A stretch of DNA of 13,519 nt from Nitrososphaerales archaeon TH5894. Its GTDB lineage: Archaea; Thermoproteota; Nitrososphaeria; Nitrososphaerales; Nitrososphaeraceae. A model generated the notes under the pieces. That model was not told where the DNA came from, searched no databases, and saw only the letters and a program-made list of their open reading frames with translations. The DNA lies in NCBI GenBank assembly GCA_014523485.1, contig JAATVK010000036.1:1-13519 (forward strand), given 5' to 3'. This document shows, piece after piece, positions 7,072-13,462 of the stretch; within the stretch, counting starts at the first letter, position 1; the number at the start of each line of letters is the position of its first letter. The position numbers were made by a program, and so were the translations under genes.

Positions 7072-7424
7072 TGGGAATGGTTCAATCATTAACAACCGCA
7101 ACGGCAATATTCATTGCCACGATATTTATTTCTTCTATAGTAACTAATTCAGCATTCGCACAAGCAGGAGGTATGAATCAATCAATGAATAATGCTGGTG
7201 ACGCAGCAAATCAAGCAGCACAGAATGTAGGCCAATCTGCTAATAAAACTGGTGAAAACATGCAAGAAGGTGCCAATCAAACTGGTGAAGCAATTCAAGG
7301 AAATGCTAGCGAAATTGGATCCAACATAAGTGAAGGAGCAAAGAAACTCGGAGAAAATATTACTGAAGGTGCAAAAGGTCTCGCTGAAACTCTTGGCAAA
7401 GGATTGCAAGATTTAGCAAAGTAA
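7071..7424 (+). CDS. Secreted LEA-like protein built from 11-residue repeats (117 aa)
   Basis: The ATG at 7071 shares its A with the stop of the preceding gene (TGATG), so this start is preferred to the TTG at 7068. Residues about 7-30 form a signal peptide ending NSAFA, with cleavage before Q31. From residue 45 the mature protein is a run of consecutive 11-residue units: AANQAAQNVGQ, SANKTGENMQE, GANQTGEAIQG, NASEIGSNISE, GAKKLGENITE, GAKGLAETLGK, then GLQDLAK, with consensus G-A-x-x-h-G-E-x-h-x-E (h = hydrophobic or Thr). Undecad periodicity is the hallmark of group 3 LEA proteins and some right-handed coiled coils; such proteins fold into amphipathic helices on drying or on membranes. The export signal suggests action at the cell surface. 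Desiccation or osmotic protection is inferred from the repeat type. It ends opposite a convergent gene 378 bases away. Confidence 0.82.
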   Translation: MGMVQSLTTATAIFIATIFISSIVTNSAFAQAGGMNQSMNNAGDAANQAAQNVGQSANKTGENMQEGANQTGEAIQGNASEIGSNISEGAKKLGENITEGAKGLAETLGKGLQDLAK

Positions 7425-7739
7425 TAACCATCTTTTATTTTTTATAAAAATTAATAACTTTATTTGTCTTTTCAATGTCATTTAACCTTTCAGAAAGCAT
7501 AATTGGTTGTCTGATAATCAGCAATTGAACATTGAAATCGTAGATTTCTCTAAACTTAAGAATAAAATTATAGATAAATAAATTTTTTTTATATTCAATA
7601 CTCAATGTAGTTTAATACTTAAATATTCAAATTGAATTTCATTAATTTAATGAATGTTTATAAAGTGATAATATCTCAATTTGGTAATAAAATAAAATAA
7701 AAATGGATTGGTACAATAATTCAAAATTTCAGACTATAT

Positions 7740-7763
7740 ACTAGGTTAAAATTAAAACCTAGT
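7740..7763. terminator. Hairpin between convergent genes, possible shared terminator
   Basis: ACTAGGTT and AACCTAGT form a perfect 8-bp stem around an 8-base A/T loop, 40 bases beyond the stop of the minus-strand gene at 7803. A T-rich plus-strand stretch follows (TCTTTTGTCGGTCTTTC). It would suit termination from either side. The rest of 7425-7802 shows nothing. Confidence 0.4.
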
Positions 7764-7802
7764 TGGTCTTTTGTCGGTCTTTCGTTGATATTGTTATTGT
7801 TG

Positions 7803-8363
7803 CTAATATTTACGTGAATTTTGTCTATTAACTGCTTGTATGTAATTGGTGTTTGTTTTTGCGAAAGCCTTTACATTATCACGTGTTTGTTCAAGTGCTG
7901 TATTGTATACTCTGATATTTGATGCTAGAGCATTATTTAGTAAATTGCTAGTATTTAACAGGTAACTTGTAAAGTTATTCACCATTACTGCGTAATTTTC
8001 GGCGATTCTTTGTGGATTATATAAATCCCATACACCACTTTTGTCTACTTGTGATTGAAAAGAGCTTATTACTTGTTTTTCTGCTTCAATAAAGTCAGAA
8101 GCAATATCTTTTATAGTTTTAACAGTTTGTTCTTGATATTCAGCAATACGTTGTGTATATCGTGGAATCTCTCGTGTAGCTTCATCAGTTGTTCTTTTTA
8201 TATTATGTAAGGTGTTGTCTAGTGTCTTATTTATTGCATCTTCTTGTTGATTTAAGGTGTTATTGTAGTCTATGTTTGTTCTTTCATTAAAGTTAGTATT
8301 GTCTGTGCTAAATTTAGTAGTATCTATGTTTTTTTCATTAATTTTATCTTCTTTTGTTGACAT
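7803..8363 (-). CDS. Helical, phasin-like protein of unknown function (186 aa)
   Basis: The frame is open from 8441, but the Met at 8363 (MSTKEDKINEK) is preferred because an excellent TATA box, CTTATATACC, lies at 8384-8393, about 25 nt upstream, inside the longer frame. The protein then has 186 residues. Residues 1-45 are disordered and polar, rich in Asn, Thr and Asp; the rest is predicted all-helical with no Cys, signal peptide or membrane span. Landmarks are IPRYTQRIAEYQEQTVKTIK, then SSFQSQVDKSGVWDLYNPQR, then a long helix to the end. The shape (short, amphipathic helices, many Gln, a central Trp/Tyr/Pro hinge) resembles phasins that coat polyhydroxyalkanoate granules, which some Nitrososphaerales are thought to make. 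That link is weak and rests only on layout. No PHA synthase is in the window. It appears monocistronic and converges on the LEA-like gene. Confidence 0.75.
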   Translation of the reverse strand: MSTKEDKINEKNIDTTKFSTDNTNFNERTNIDYNNTLNQQEDAINKTLDNTLHNIKRTTDEATREIPRYTQRIAEYQEQTVKTIKDIASDFIEAEKQVISSFQSQVDKSGVWDLYNPQRIAENYAVMVNNFTSYLLNTSNLLNNALASNIRVYNTALEQTRDNVKAFAKTNTNYIQAVNRQNSRKY

Positions 8364-8383
8364 ATTAACAAATAAGTTACTAA

Positions 8384-8393
8384 GGTATATAAG
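8384..8393 (-). promoter_or_regulatory. TATA box deciding the start of the phasin-like gene
   Basis: The minus strand reads CTTATATACC, centred about 25 nt before the ATG at 8363. Its position inside the longer frame that begins at 8441 argues for the downstream start. Confidence 0.6.
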
Positions 8394-8534
8394 AGAAGTT
8401 AAAGATATCTGTGCATAATCATGTTCTGTAGATACAATCATCTTAATTTTATATTATATGACTAGTAAATCTTTTGTCATCTATACAAACTATATTATCA
8501 ACTTTGAATCTCATTTTTTTTATGATAGTAATAT

Positions 8535-9461
8535 TTATTTTAACAATTTATTTGAAATAAATTCATGCAATTCTGAATCAGACATATTTTTTTTTGCTTG
8601 TGCAAAAGTTTTAGCATCTCCTCCTATTATATATCTGAACAAATATTCTGAAGACTTTGAAGAATTTTTAATTGCTTCAAGTATTACAGTAGCAACTTCT
8701 TTTGGTAGAGGGGCATTCTTCATAGCAGGATAATAATGAGATAGAAATGTATCTATAGTATTGGAATAATATGAAGAACTCTTTTTCTTGATATTATTAC
8801 CTGAGTAGTTAATTTCTGATTTTTCTTGTTTACTTAAAGTTTGTTGTGATTTATCATCAGTTTTATCTGAGAATTTTATACTTGATACAAAATTAGTATT
8901 AATAACACCTGGTTCCATAAGTATTACTTTAATTCCATATGGCTGAAGCTCATATGATATAGATTCACTTAATCCTTCTAATGCAAATTTTGTACTAACA
9001 TATATACATTCTGCAGGTATTCCTACTAACCCTGCAATAGAAGTTATATTTATGATTATTCCATTTTTCTGTTTTCTCATAGTAGATAAAACTTCTTTAA
9101 TAGTTCTAATTTCTCCAAAGAGATTTGTCTCAAATTGTTGTTTTATATCTGCTATTGATATGTCTTCTAAAGCACCAAATAAGCCATAACCTGCATTATT
9201 AACTAAAATGTCAATTTTCTTTTTTTCATCAATTATTTTGTGTATTGCATTTCTTACTGAGTCATCATTATTTACATCCATCGATAAAACTTCTAAAGGA
9301 AGATTCTCTTTATTTGCAATTTTTTTAATTTTTTCGCTCTTAAGTGTATCTCGCATTGTAGCATATGTATAAAATCCATTTCTTGCTAATAACAAAGAGG
9401 TTTCAAATCCTATACCAGACGAACTACCTGTGACTACTGCAATTCTCTGCTTTTTTTCCAT
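8535..9461 (-). CDS. Short-chain dehydrogenase/reductase, paralogue 1 (308 aa)
   Basis: A classical SDR oxidoreductase using NAD(P)H in a Rossmann fold. With the ATG at 9461 it carries the cofactor motif TGSSSGIG (11-18), a MDVNNDDS loop that contacts the adenine, NNAG (88-91), the catalytic Ser in NITSIAG (S141), YVSTK (Y154, K158), and PGVINTNF after the active site. After that comes a polar insert (KTDDKSQQTLSKQEKSE) absent from its neighbour, then a helical C-terminal tail. The frame can be extended to a TTG at 9476, but the ATG gives an N-terminus matching paralogue 2, and a TATA-like box sits 27 nt before it. It diverges from paralogue 2 at 9806. Codons 7-37 or so are identical at every base to those of paralogue 2 (see the inverted repeat), while the rest of the protein is only about half identical. 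The substrate is unknown; the family covers steroid-, retinol- and acyl-type oxidoreductases. Confidence 0.88.
   Translation of the reverse strand: MEKKQRIAVVTGSSSGIGFETSLLLARNGFYTYATMRDTLKSEKIKKIANKENLPLEVLSMDVNNDDSVRNAIHKIIDEKKKIDILVNNAGYGLFGALEDISIADIKQQFETNLFGEIRTIKEVLSTMRKQKNGIIINITSIAGLVGIPAECIYVSTKFALEGLSESISYELQPYGIKVILMEPGVINTNFVSSIKFSDKTDDKSQQTLSKQEKSEINYSGNNIKKKSSSYYSNTIDTFLSHYYPAMKNAPLPKEVATVILEAIKNSSKSSEYLFRYIIGGDAKTFAQAKKNMSDSELHEFISNKLLK
9352..9444 (-). repeat. Left arm of perfect 93-bp inverted repeat
   Basis: The reverse complement of 9352-9444 equals 9829-9921 at all 93 positions by eye. The arm lies inside the 5' coding region of SDR paralogue 1 and covers strand 1, the cofactor loop and the following helix and strand (AVVTGSSSGIG through YTYATM). 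Identity stops abruptly at both ends. Confidence 0.92.
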
Positions 9462-9484
9462 TTTAATCTTAGGCAATTACAAAA

Positions 9485-9492
9485 TAATATAA
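9485..9492 (-). promoter_or_regulatory. TATA-like box for SDR paralogue 1
   Basis: The minus strand reads TTATATTA, centred 27 nt before the ATG at 9461. The rest of the 344-base divergent spacer shows no other clear signal; for paralogue 2 the best candidate is a weak AT-rich stretch around 9779-9788, about 23 nt before its ATG. Confidence 0.5.
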
Positions 9493-9805
9493 TTCTATAG
9501 TTGGCAACAATTTTTATTATATTTTGGAATATTTCTATTTTATTATTAGTAGTAATTAAATGCACTAGTATTTATTAGATTTACAAATTTAATAACAATA
9601 TTAAATGATTTATTTTTTAAATTAATAAAAAATTTTTTTATTATCATTTACAGCTTAACTGTTATTAATCTCAATTACCTAGATTCTATTTATTTTGGCT
9701 ACTGATAAGTAGTGTCTAATATCGATATAATTATCAAGTAGGTAGCTAATCAAATGAAAAGTATTAACACATTGTTTAGCTTAAAGATAATGAGATAATA
9801 GTAAA

Positions 9806-10669
9806 ATGAATAGTGACAGTAATAAGAAAATTGCAGTAGTCACAGGTAGTTCGTCTGGTATAGGATTTGAAACCTCTTTGTTATTAGCAAGAAATGGATT
9901 TTATACATATGCTACAATGCGTAATCTTGATAAATCTAAAGCAATTACTAACTTAAAACAAAAAGAAAAACTATCTTTGGAAATTTTACAACTTGATGTC
10001 ACTGCTGATGAATCTGTTAAAGAAGCAATTAATAAGATAACAAATGAACAAGAAAGAATAGATGTTTTAGTTAATAATGCAGGATATGCATTAGTAGGAC
10101 CATTTGAAGAGCTTTCTATTGAAGAATTCAAAGAACAATATGAAACTAATGTATTTGGTGTTATAAGAGTTACCCAAGCAGTTTTACCAATAATGAGAAG
10201 ACAAAAACGTGGTACAATAGTAAATACAAGTTCAATTGCTGGTAAAATAGGGTTTCCTCTTACTTCTGCTTATGTAAGTTCAAAGTTTGCTTTAGAAGGA
10301 TTATCTGAATCTATGGCTTATGAGATAGAGCAATTCGGAATAAAGGTTATACTTATAGAACCTGGTGTAATTAAAACTAATTTTGATAATAATTTAAAAA
10401 TAGGAAAAAGAGTCACTAGTGATCATAATTCGTCATATGCTGAAATGACACAAAAGAGGATTTCAGGATTTAAGCCTAGATTTGAAAGAGGTTCTCCTCC
10501 AATAGAGGTAGCCAAGGTCATCTTAAAAGCAATTACATCAGAAAATCAATCAGAATTAAGATACTTGGTAGGTAATGATGCTTTTAAGCTTATGAAAATA
10601 AGAAACAATATACCTGATAAAGAATTTAAAAAATTAATAATAAAAAGCGTTCTACAATATCAGCAATAA
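9806..10669 (+). CDS. Short-chain dehydrogenase/reductase, paralogue 2 (287 aa)
   Basis: A classical SDR with TGSSSGIG (13-20), LDVTADES (63-70), NNAG (90-93), the catalytic Ser in NTSSIAG (S143), YVSSK (Y156, K160) and PGVIKTNF. The active-site set is complete, so it should be an active NAD(P)(H)-dependent oxidoreductase in the cytosol. The 287-residue length is usual for classical SDRs with a C-terminal helical lid. Both proteins share KFALEGLSES after the catalytic Lys, but there the two genes use different synonymous codons, unlike the 93-bp tract at the 5' end. It is transcribed divergently from paralogue 1 across 344 bases, so the two may be reciprocally or jointly controlled. The ATG at 9806 is chosen because it gives the shortest sensible N-terminus and matches the neighbour. 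The substrate cannot be told. Confidence 0.9.
   Translation: MNSDSNKKIAVVTGSSSGIGFETSLLLARNGFYTYATMRNLDKSKAITNLKQKEKLSLEILQLDVTADESVKEAINKITNEQERIDVLVNNAGYALVGPFEELSIEEFKEQYETNVFGVIRVTQAVLPIMRRQKRGTIVNTSSIAGKIGFPLTSAYVSSKFALEGLSESMAYEIEQFGIKVILIEPGVIKTNFDNNLKIGKRVTSDHNSSYAEMTQKRISGFKPRFERGSPPIEVAKVILKAITSENQSELRYLVGNDAFKLMKIRNNIPDKEFKKLIIKSVLQYQQ
9829..9921 (+). repeat. Right arm of perfect 93-bp inverted repeat
   Basis: The partner of 9352-9444. The arms are separated by 384 bases that contain both start codons and both promoters. Confidence 0.92.
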
Positions 10670-10778
10670 CAATACCAAGTACTTTCCAAAAAAATAGTAC
10701 CGTATTTTATAAGATTAGTTCCCAGTAGGATTTAATATATCTGTAAATATCTAATTCCGATATAAGAAGAATTGAAAA

Positions 10779-10786
10779 TTTATAAT
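10779..10786 (+). promoter_or_regulatory. TATA box for the small secreted protein
   Basis: TTTATAAT lies 26-33 nt before the GTG at 10812 and supports that start over the internal Met. Confidence 0.5.
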
Positions 10787-10811
10787 AATCTTTAGATAAT
10801 ATAGTATTGAA

Positions 10812-11015
10812 GTGAACATTCTCCTAATTTTAATCACAATAAATATTTTAATCATGGTATTATCTATTTCTTTAAATTTAGCATTTGCTGAACAAAACGA
10901 TATTGATCTTATTGTCGAAAAACCAAAGTGGTGTAACTCTGCAAGTACAAGTTATTATTATACATTCATGGAATTCCAGGAAGAATACAAATACCCATGT
11001 GCTACATATATATAA
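10812..11015 (+). CDS. Small secreted two-cysteine protein (67 aa)
   Basis: A 67-residue protein starting at GTG. Residues 3-25 are a hydrophobic signal sequence (ILLILITINILIMVLSISLN) ending LAFA before E27. The mature part is about 41 residues, acidic and Tyr-rich, with two Cys (KPKWCNS and YPCATYI), which could form one disulfide outside the cell. The AFA signal-peptide end is the same type as in the LEA-like protein at 7071. It is too short for any enzyme; a structural or binding role is possible, but the family is not recognised. It sits alone between the SDR gene and winged-helix copy B. Confidence 0.6.
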   Translation: MNILLILITINILIMVLSISLNLAFAEQNDIDLIVEKPKWCNSASTSYYYTFMEFQEEYKYPCATYI

Positions 11016-11136
11016 AAATATTTAACTTATTTTCCAATTTTGTATTCTATCATCTATGTATAAAATTTTTCTTCACTATAAAATTATTTAGATTATTTAA
11101 AATGTATTACTGATTTCCAGCGTATAAAATTAATAA

Positions 11137-11403
11137 TTAGTTATTGTTTTTCATGGTAGTTTGTTGTAACAATTCTCCAATTTCATTATGTATTTTAAGA
11201 AAGAACAATCCTTTTTCTGTAGTCTTGAATGTTTTAGTTCCATCAAGATATTCTATTAGATTGTTTTCTACCAAAAGAGAAAGATATTCGTTTAATTGGT
11301 TATAGCTTAGAAAAGCTATGTACATAATTTTTGTCTTCGTTGTTCCTCCATTTGCAGCATCAAGTATATTACTGACTATTTCTGTCCTACTTCTATTTCC
11401 CAT
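11137..11403 (-). CDS. Single-domain winged-helix DNA-binding protein, copy B (88 aa)
   Basis: The paralogue of 1980-2240, with the same order: basic N-terminal helix (RSRTEIVSNILDAA), GGTTKTKIMYIAFLSY, recognition helix region (NQLNEYLSLLVENN), wing (LIEYLDGTKTFKTTEKG) and a C-terminal helix (FLKIHNEIGELL). Changes concentrate at the helix before recognition (K29I, G35N, K38N), at N67F and L68F, and in the tail (QQTTMKNNN), while the wing is invariant even at DNA level. The differing recognition-region residues could give the two proteins different targets. The promoter box is conserved as well (11425-11432). Autoregulation or cross-regulation through the shared promoter sequence is possible but only inferred. 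Confidence 0.88.
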   Translation of the reverse strand: MGNRSRTEIVSNILDAANGGTTKTKIMYIAFLSYNQLNEYLSLLVENNLIEYLDGTKTFKTTEKGLFFLKIHNEIGELLQQTTMKNNN

Positions 11404-11424
11404 ATTATTAGATAAGTGATTTAC

Positions 11425-11432
11425 TTATTTTA
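11425..11432 (-). promoter_or_regulatory. Conserved TATA-like box of winged-helix copy B
   Basis: The minus strand reads TAAAATAA, 22-29 nt before the ATG at 11403, in the 16-base block shared with copy A. Confidence 0.55.
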
Positions 11433-11879
11433 GTATTAATACCACATGAGAAGTTAAGATAATCATAGTAAAACATTCTATATATTATTTACAAATAAAA
11501 AAACATAAGAAAAGTCATGTCTTAGCTCAATATTATATCATGAAATAATTATTGTTCCTATTTAATTTTATCAACAATTCATTCTATGGAATTGTTATTG
11601 TTAAATATAATTCTAAACCTGTGTATAATAAAAAATATAATTATACTTTTTTTAGATATATAGTTAGGAACATCAAACTTGTTTATGTCTATTATCTTAA
11701 CCTTTTTTTTACTCCTTTTTTAATTTTTCATATTCTTTAAGGACTAGATCACACTGACCACTATATTCATTCATGAACCGGAGAAATTACTTGCTCTATA
11801 CTTAAAATAATTGACTGACCTTGCTATAAATTAGAAGTTAGGTAAATAAAACATTTTAATATAATTGAATAACTAACAA
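11433..11879. other. Intergenic region with low-complexity frame and one possible remnant
   Basis: About 450 bases upstream of the acetyltransferase. A 62-codon plus-strand frame (11552-11740) starts at TTG and is only Phe, Tyr, Asn, Ile and Lys, as AT-rich chance frames are; I do not call it. The minus strand has a possible coding scrap at 11709-11774. Confidence 0.45.
11709..11774 (-). pseudogene. Possible C-terminal coding scrap, unknown family
   Basis: A 21-codon minus-strand stretch reads MNEYSGQCDLVLKEYEKLKK then Glu and TAA. Just upstream, in another frame, is IILSIEQVISPVHE. Joined across a frameshift near 11774-11780 they would make a plausible helical C-terminus. It is very short and could be chance. 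Confidence 0.2.
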
Positions 11880-12428
11880 ATGATTCATGTATCTTTCCCA
11901 AAATTATTTGGAAAATTAGTCAATTTAAGAGAACTTTCAAAGAATGATGCAACAACTATAGTAAGTCTTATGAATTATGATATATCTAAATATCTTTATA
12001 AAGTTCCTTATCCTTACAAAATAGAGGATGCTTTAAAATTTATTAAATCTTGTTGTGATGATTTTAGGTTACATAAAGGAATAACCTTTGCTATAGATTT
12101 TAAAAATCAATCGCAATCGATTCAGTTACTAAGTGGAACTATAGGTATTAACGATATCAATTATAGTAACAAAAAAGCAAATATTGGATATTGGATTGGT
12201 AAACAATACCAGAGTAAAGGTATAGCAACAGAATCTGTTAAACTTATTGTTAACTATGCATTTGATATATTAAAATTGATAGAAATCTCAGCTTATGTCT
12301 TTCCTGAAAATAAGCCTTCTATTAGAGTTTTGGAAAAAAATAAGTTTGTAAAGATAGAAGAGATAAATGAATACCATCCTCTGTCCAATAGTTACAGAAA
12401 TTCTTTTGTTTATATAATAAGAAATTAA
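11880..12428 (+). CDS. GNAT acetyltransferase, RimJ/RimL type (182 aa)
   Basis: A GNAT-fold N-acetyltransferase that should move an acetyl group from acetyl-CoA to an amine. The N-terminus KLVNLRELSKNDA (12-24) is the usual RimJ/RimL opening, followed by a YPYKIEDALKFIK helix, strand 4 (GTIGINDIN, 86-94), the acetyl-CoA pyrophosphate loop GYWIGKQYQSKGIATE (103-118, with Q/R-x-x-G-x-[GA] as QSKGIA), and motif B with ENKPSIRVLEKNKF (143-156), where N and S orient the thioester. Length is typical. The ATG at 11880 gives the expected N-terminus; an AT-rich box lies around 11854-11862, slightly closer than usual. Substrates in this group range from ribosomal protein N-termini to antibiotics and polyamines; with many paralogues in archaea, none can be chosen here. 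Confidence 0.9.
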   Translation: MIHVSFPKLFGKLVNLRELSKNDATTIVSLMNYDISKYLYKVPYPYKIEDALKFIKSCCDDFRLHKGITFAIDFKNQSQSIQLLSGTIGINDINYSNKKANIGYWIGKQYQSKGIATESVKLIVNYAFDILKLIEISAYVFPENKPSIRVLEKNKFVKIEEINEYHPLSNSYRNSFVYIIRN

Positions 12429-12442
12429 AAAATGAAATGTAG

Positions 12443-12526
12443 TCAATTTAATTTTATTACTTGTATCAGGGTGGGTCCATCTGGAGTAATACCTATAGCA
12501 GTTCTAAAATAAGAATCTAATGTATT
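12443..12526 (-). pseudogene. Remnant resembling the phosphodiester glycosidase (NAGPA) domain
   Basis: Between two minus-strand stops lie 27 codons reading NTLDSYFRTAIGITPDG, then PTLIQVIKLN. The segment RTAIGITPDG followed by TLI-x-V closely recalls the core strand-turn-strand of the phosphodiester glycosidase domain (NAGPA family, formerly DUF2233), where R-T-A-[IV]-G precedes a turn with D-G and a run of aliphatics. Everything before and after is missing, so this is a scrap of a deleted gene. It sits 15 bases past the acetyltransferase stop. The identification is from a short motif recalled from memory and could be coincidence. Confidence 0.38.
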
Positions 12527-12686
12527 TTAATAAAGAGAACAATATCTAACTTTACTTTCATTAAAATTATAAAAAGTTATTTTTAAAATTATTACGTACT
12601 ATTAATATAACAAAAAAAAGACTGCGATTAAAACATATGTGGAAGAATTACAATCTAAAATTATGTAATTTAAATTATTTACTAAT

Positions 12687-12992
12687 CTAATCTCCACCAT
12701 GAATTGGGTTATCTACAATTAGATTTATTCCATTCCTAATTTCTTTAATATTCATAGTGGTATTAGATATAATGTTTAATGCATTTTCTTTTTCTCCAGA
12801 ATTAATCGCGTCGATAACATTACCTAAATTCTTTTCAGTATTGTCTAATATATTAGATAGTTGAATATAGACATCAGATTCTTCTAAATTATTAGATATA
12901 ACTTGAGCAAAAACATCTGATTTAGGAATAAAATTTCCAGTTAAGAAAAACATACTAACTATACAAATGACTAGAGTTTTTATATATATCAT
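12687..12992 (-). CDS. Small secreted helical protein (101 aa), unknown function
   Basis: A 101-residue frame with an ATG start and a near-ideal TATA box (13015-13024) centred about 27 nt upstream. Residues 4-20 are a hydrophobic signal core (IKTLVICIVSMFFLTGNF) followed by PKSDVFAQ, with likely cleavage after FAQ or VFA, so the protein is exported. The mature 70 residues look like two amphipathic helices (SDVYIQLSNILDNTEKNLGN and ENALNIISNTTMNIKEIRNG) with a short hydrophilic tail, NPIHGGD. There is no Cys. The helix-pair layout resembles small periplasmic or surface four-helix half-bundles, but no family is recognised. Several small secreted proteins of this kind are seen in this window. 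Confidence 0.68.
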   Translation of the reverse strand: MIYIKTLVICIVSMFFLTGNFIPKSDVFAQVISNNLEESDVYIQLSNILDNTEKNLGNVIDAINSGEKENALNIISNTTMNIKEIRNGINLIVDNPIHGGD

Positions 12993-13014
12993 TAAAATTA
13001 CATTCAGTTAATAA

Positions 13015-13024
13015 TATATAAAAA
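13015..13024 (-). promoter_or_regulatory. TATA box for the secreted helical protein
   Basis: The minus strand reads TTTTTATATA, centred about 27 nt before the ATG at 12992. Confidence 0.6.
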
Positions 13025-13062
13025 TTTCTGTAATATGCGATATATATGAATCTTTATTAATC

Positions 13063-13215
13063 TTACAATAGCAGCAAAACCAATAATAAAGCATAACATT
13101 GTACCACCAAATGTATATAGGAAGCCATTTTTCTTTGCTTATGTGTTTTAGGTATTACATCATAAAAAAACAAAAACATATAGAACATCTGCCTGTAGAT
13201 AATTCCAATAACCAT
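13063..13215 (-). pseudogene. Possible broken small membrane protein
   Basis: A 50-codon minus-strand frame starting at an ATG (13215) reads MVIGIIYRQMFYMFLFFYDV and then IPKTHKQRK. The +1 frame then continues with GFLYTFGGTMLCFIIGFAAI followed by VRLIKIH, a typical transmembrane segment with a basic edge. A frameshift near 13140-13150 would join the two into a two-helix membrane protein. AT-rich DNA readily gives hydrophobic frames, so confidence is low. If real it would run into the promoter of the gene at 12687-12992. Confidence 0.25.
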
Positions 13216-13341
13216 AAAAATATTAGTAAATGAAATAGCAGCAATATATTATCTAAATAAATAAATATAATTTATTAATATTTTTAATCAAACAAGTTTA
13301 AAGTTAAAATTAATGATTTTCCATACATAGACACAAATATG

Positions 13342-13440
13342 GAATATGATCTTGATGAATATTCTAATATTAGTAATCTAAATTGCCGTTACGTATTGAA
13401 AATAGATAATATATTATTAAAAAACTTATAAAAATACTTT
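13342..13440 (+). pseudogene. Degenerate partial copy of the FMN reductase 3' region
   Basis: 13342-13404 matches 1460-1523 with one missing C and a TT to CC change (about 61 of 64 positions), and 13404-13440 resumes with 1639-1680, the noncoding 3' flank of the FMN reductase, ending in the shared TTATAAAAATACTTT. The intervening 115 bases, including the gene's last 35 codons, are missing. The single-base deletion breaks the frame and there is no start. It is therefore a noncoding relic of a duplication that once included the gene's end and its flank. Confidence 0.85.
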
Positions 13441-13462
13441 ACACAAGTTTAATAATTAGTAC

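Noticed and set aside
6876..7085. 69-codon minus-strand Ser-rich frame
   Set aside because: It is the complement of the 54-residue charged protein gene, which has a proper promoter and coupled downstream gene.
8364..8441. N-terminal extension of the phasin-like protein to 8441
   Set aside because: A strong TATA box lies inside it and the extension is unlike the polar N-terminus that follows; the Met at 8363 fits leaderless spacing.
8458..8733. 91-codon plus-strand frame
   Set aside because: Lies opposite the C-terminal part of the SDR paralogue 1 gene and has no protein-like pattern.
9462..9476. TTG start for SDR paralogue 1
   Set aside because: The ATG five codons later matches the paralogue's N-terminus and the promoter spacing.
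11552..11740. 62-codon plus-strand frame
   Set aside because: TTG start, only Phe/Tyr/Asn/Ile/Lys-type low-complexity residues, no promoter at the usual spacing; typical chance frame in AT-rich DNA.
3539..13053. Shared 15-mer GATATATATGAATCT at about 3539 and 13039
   Set aside because: Low-complexity AT-rich word with no similarity on either side; likely chance.
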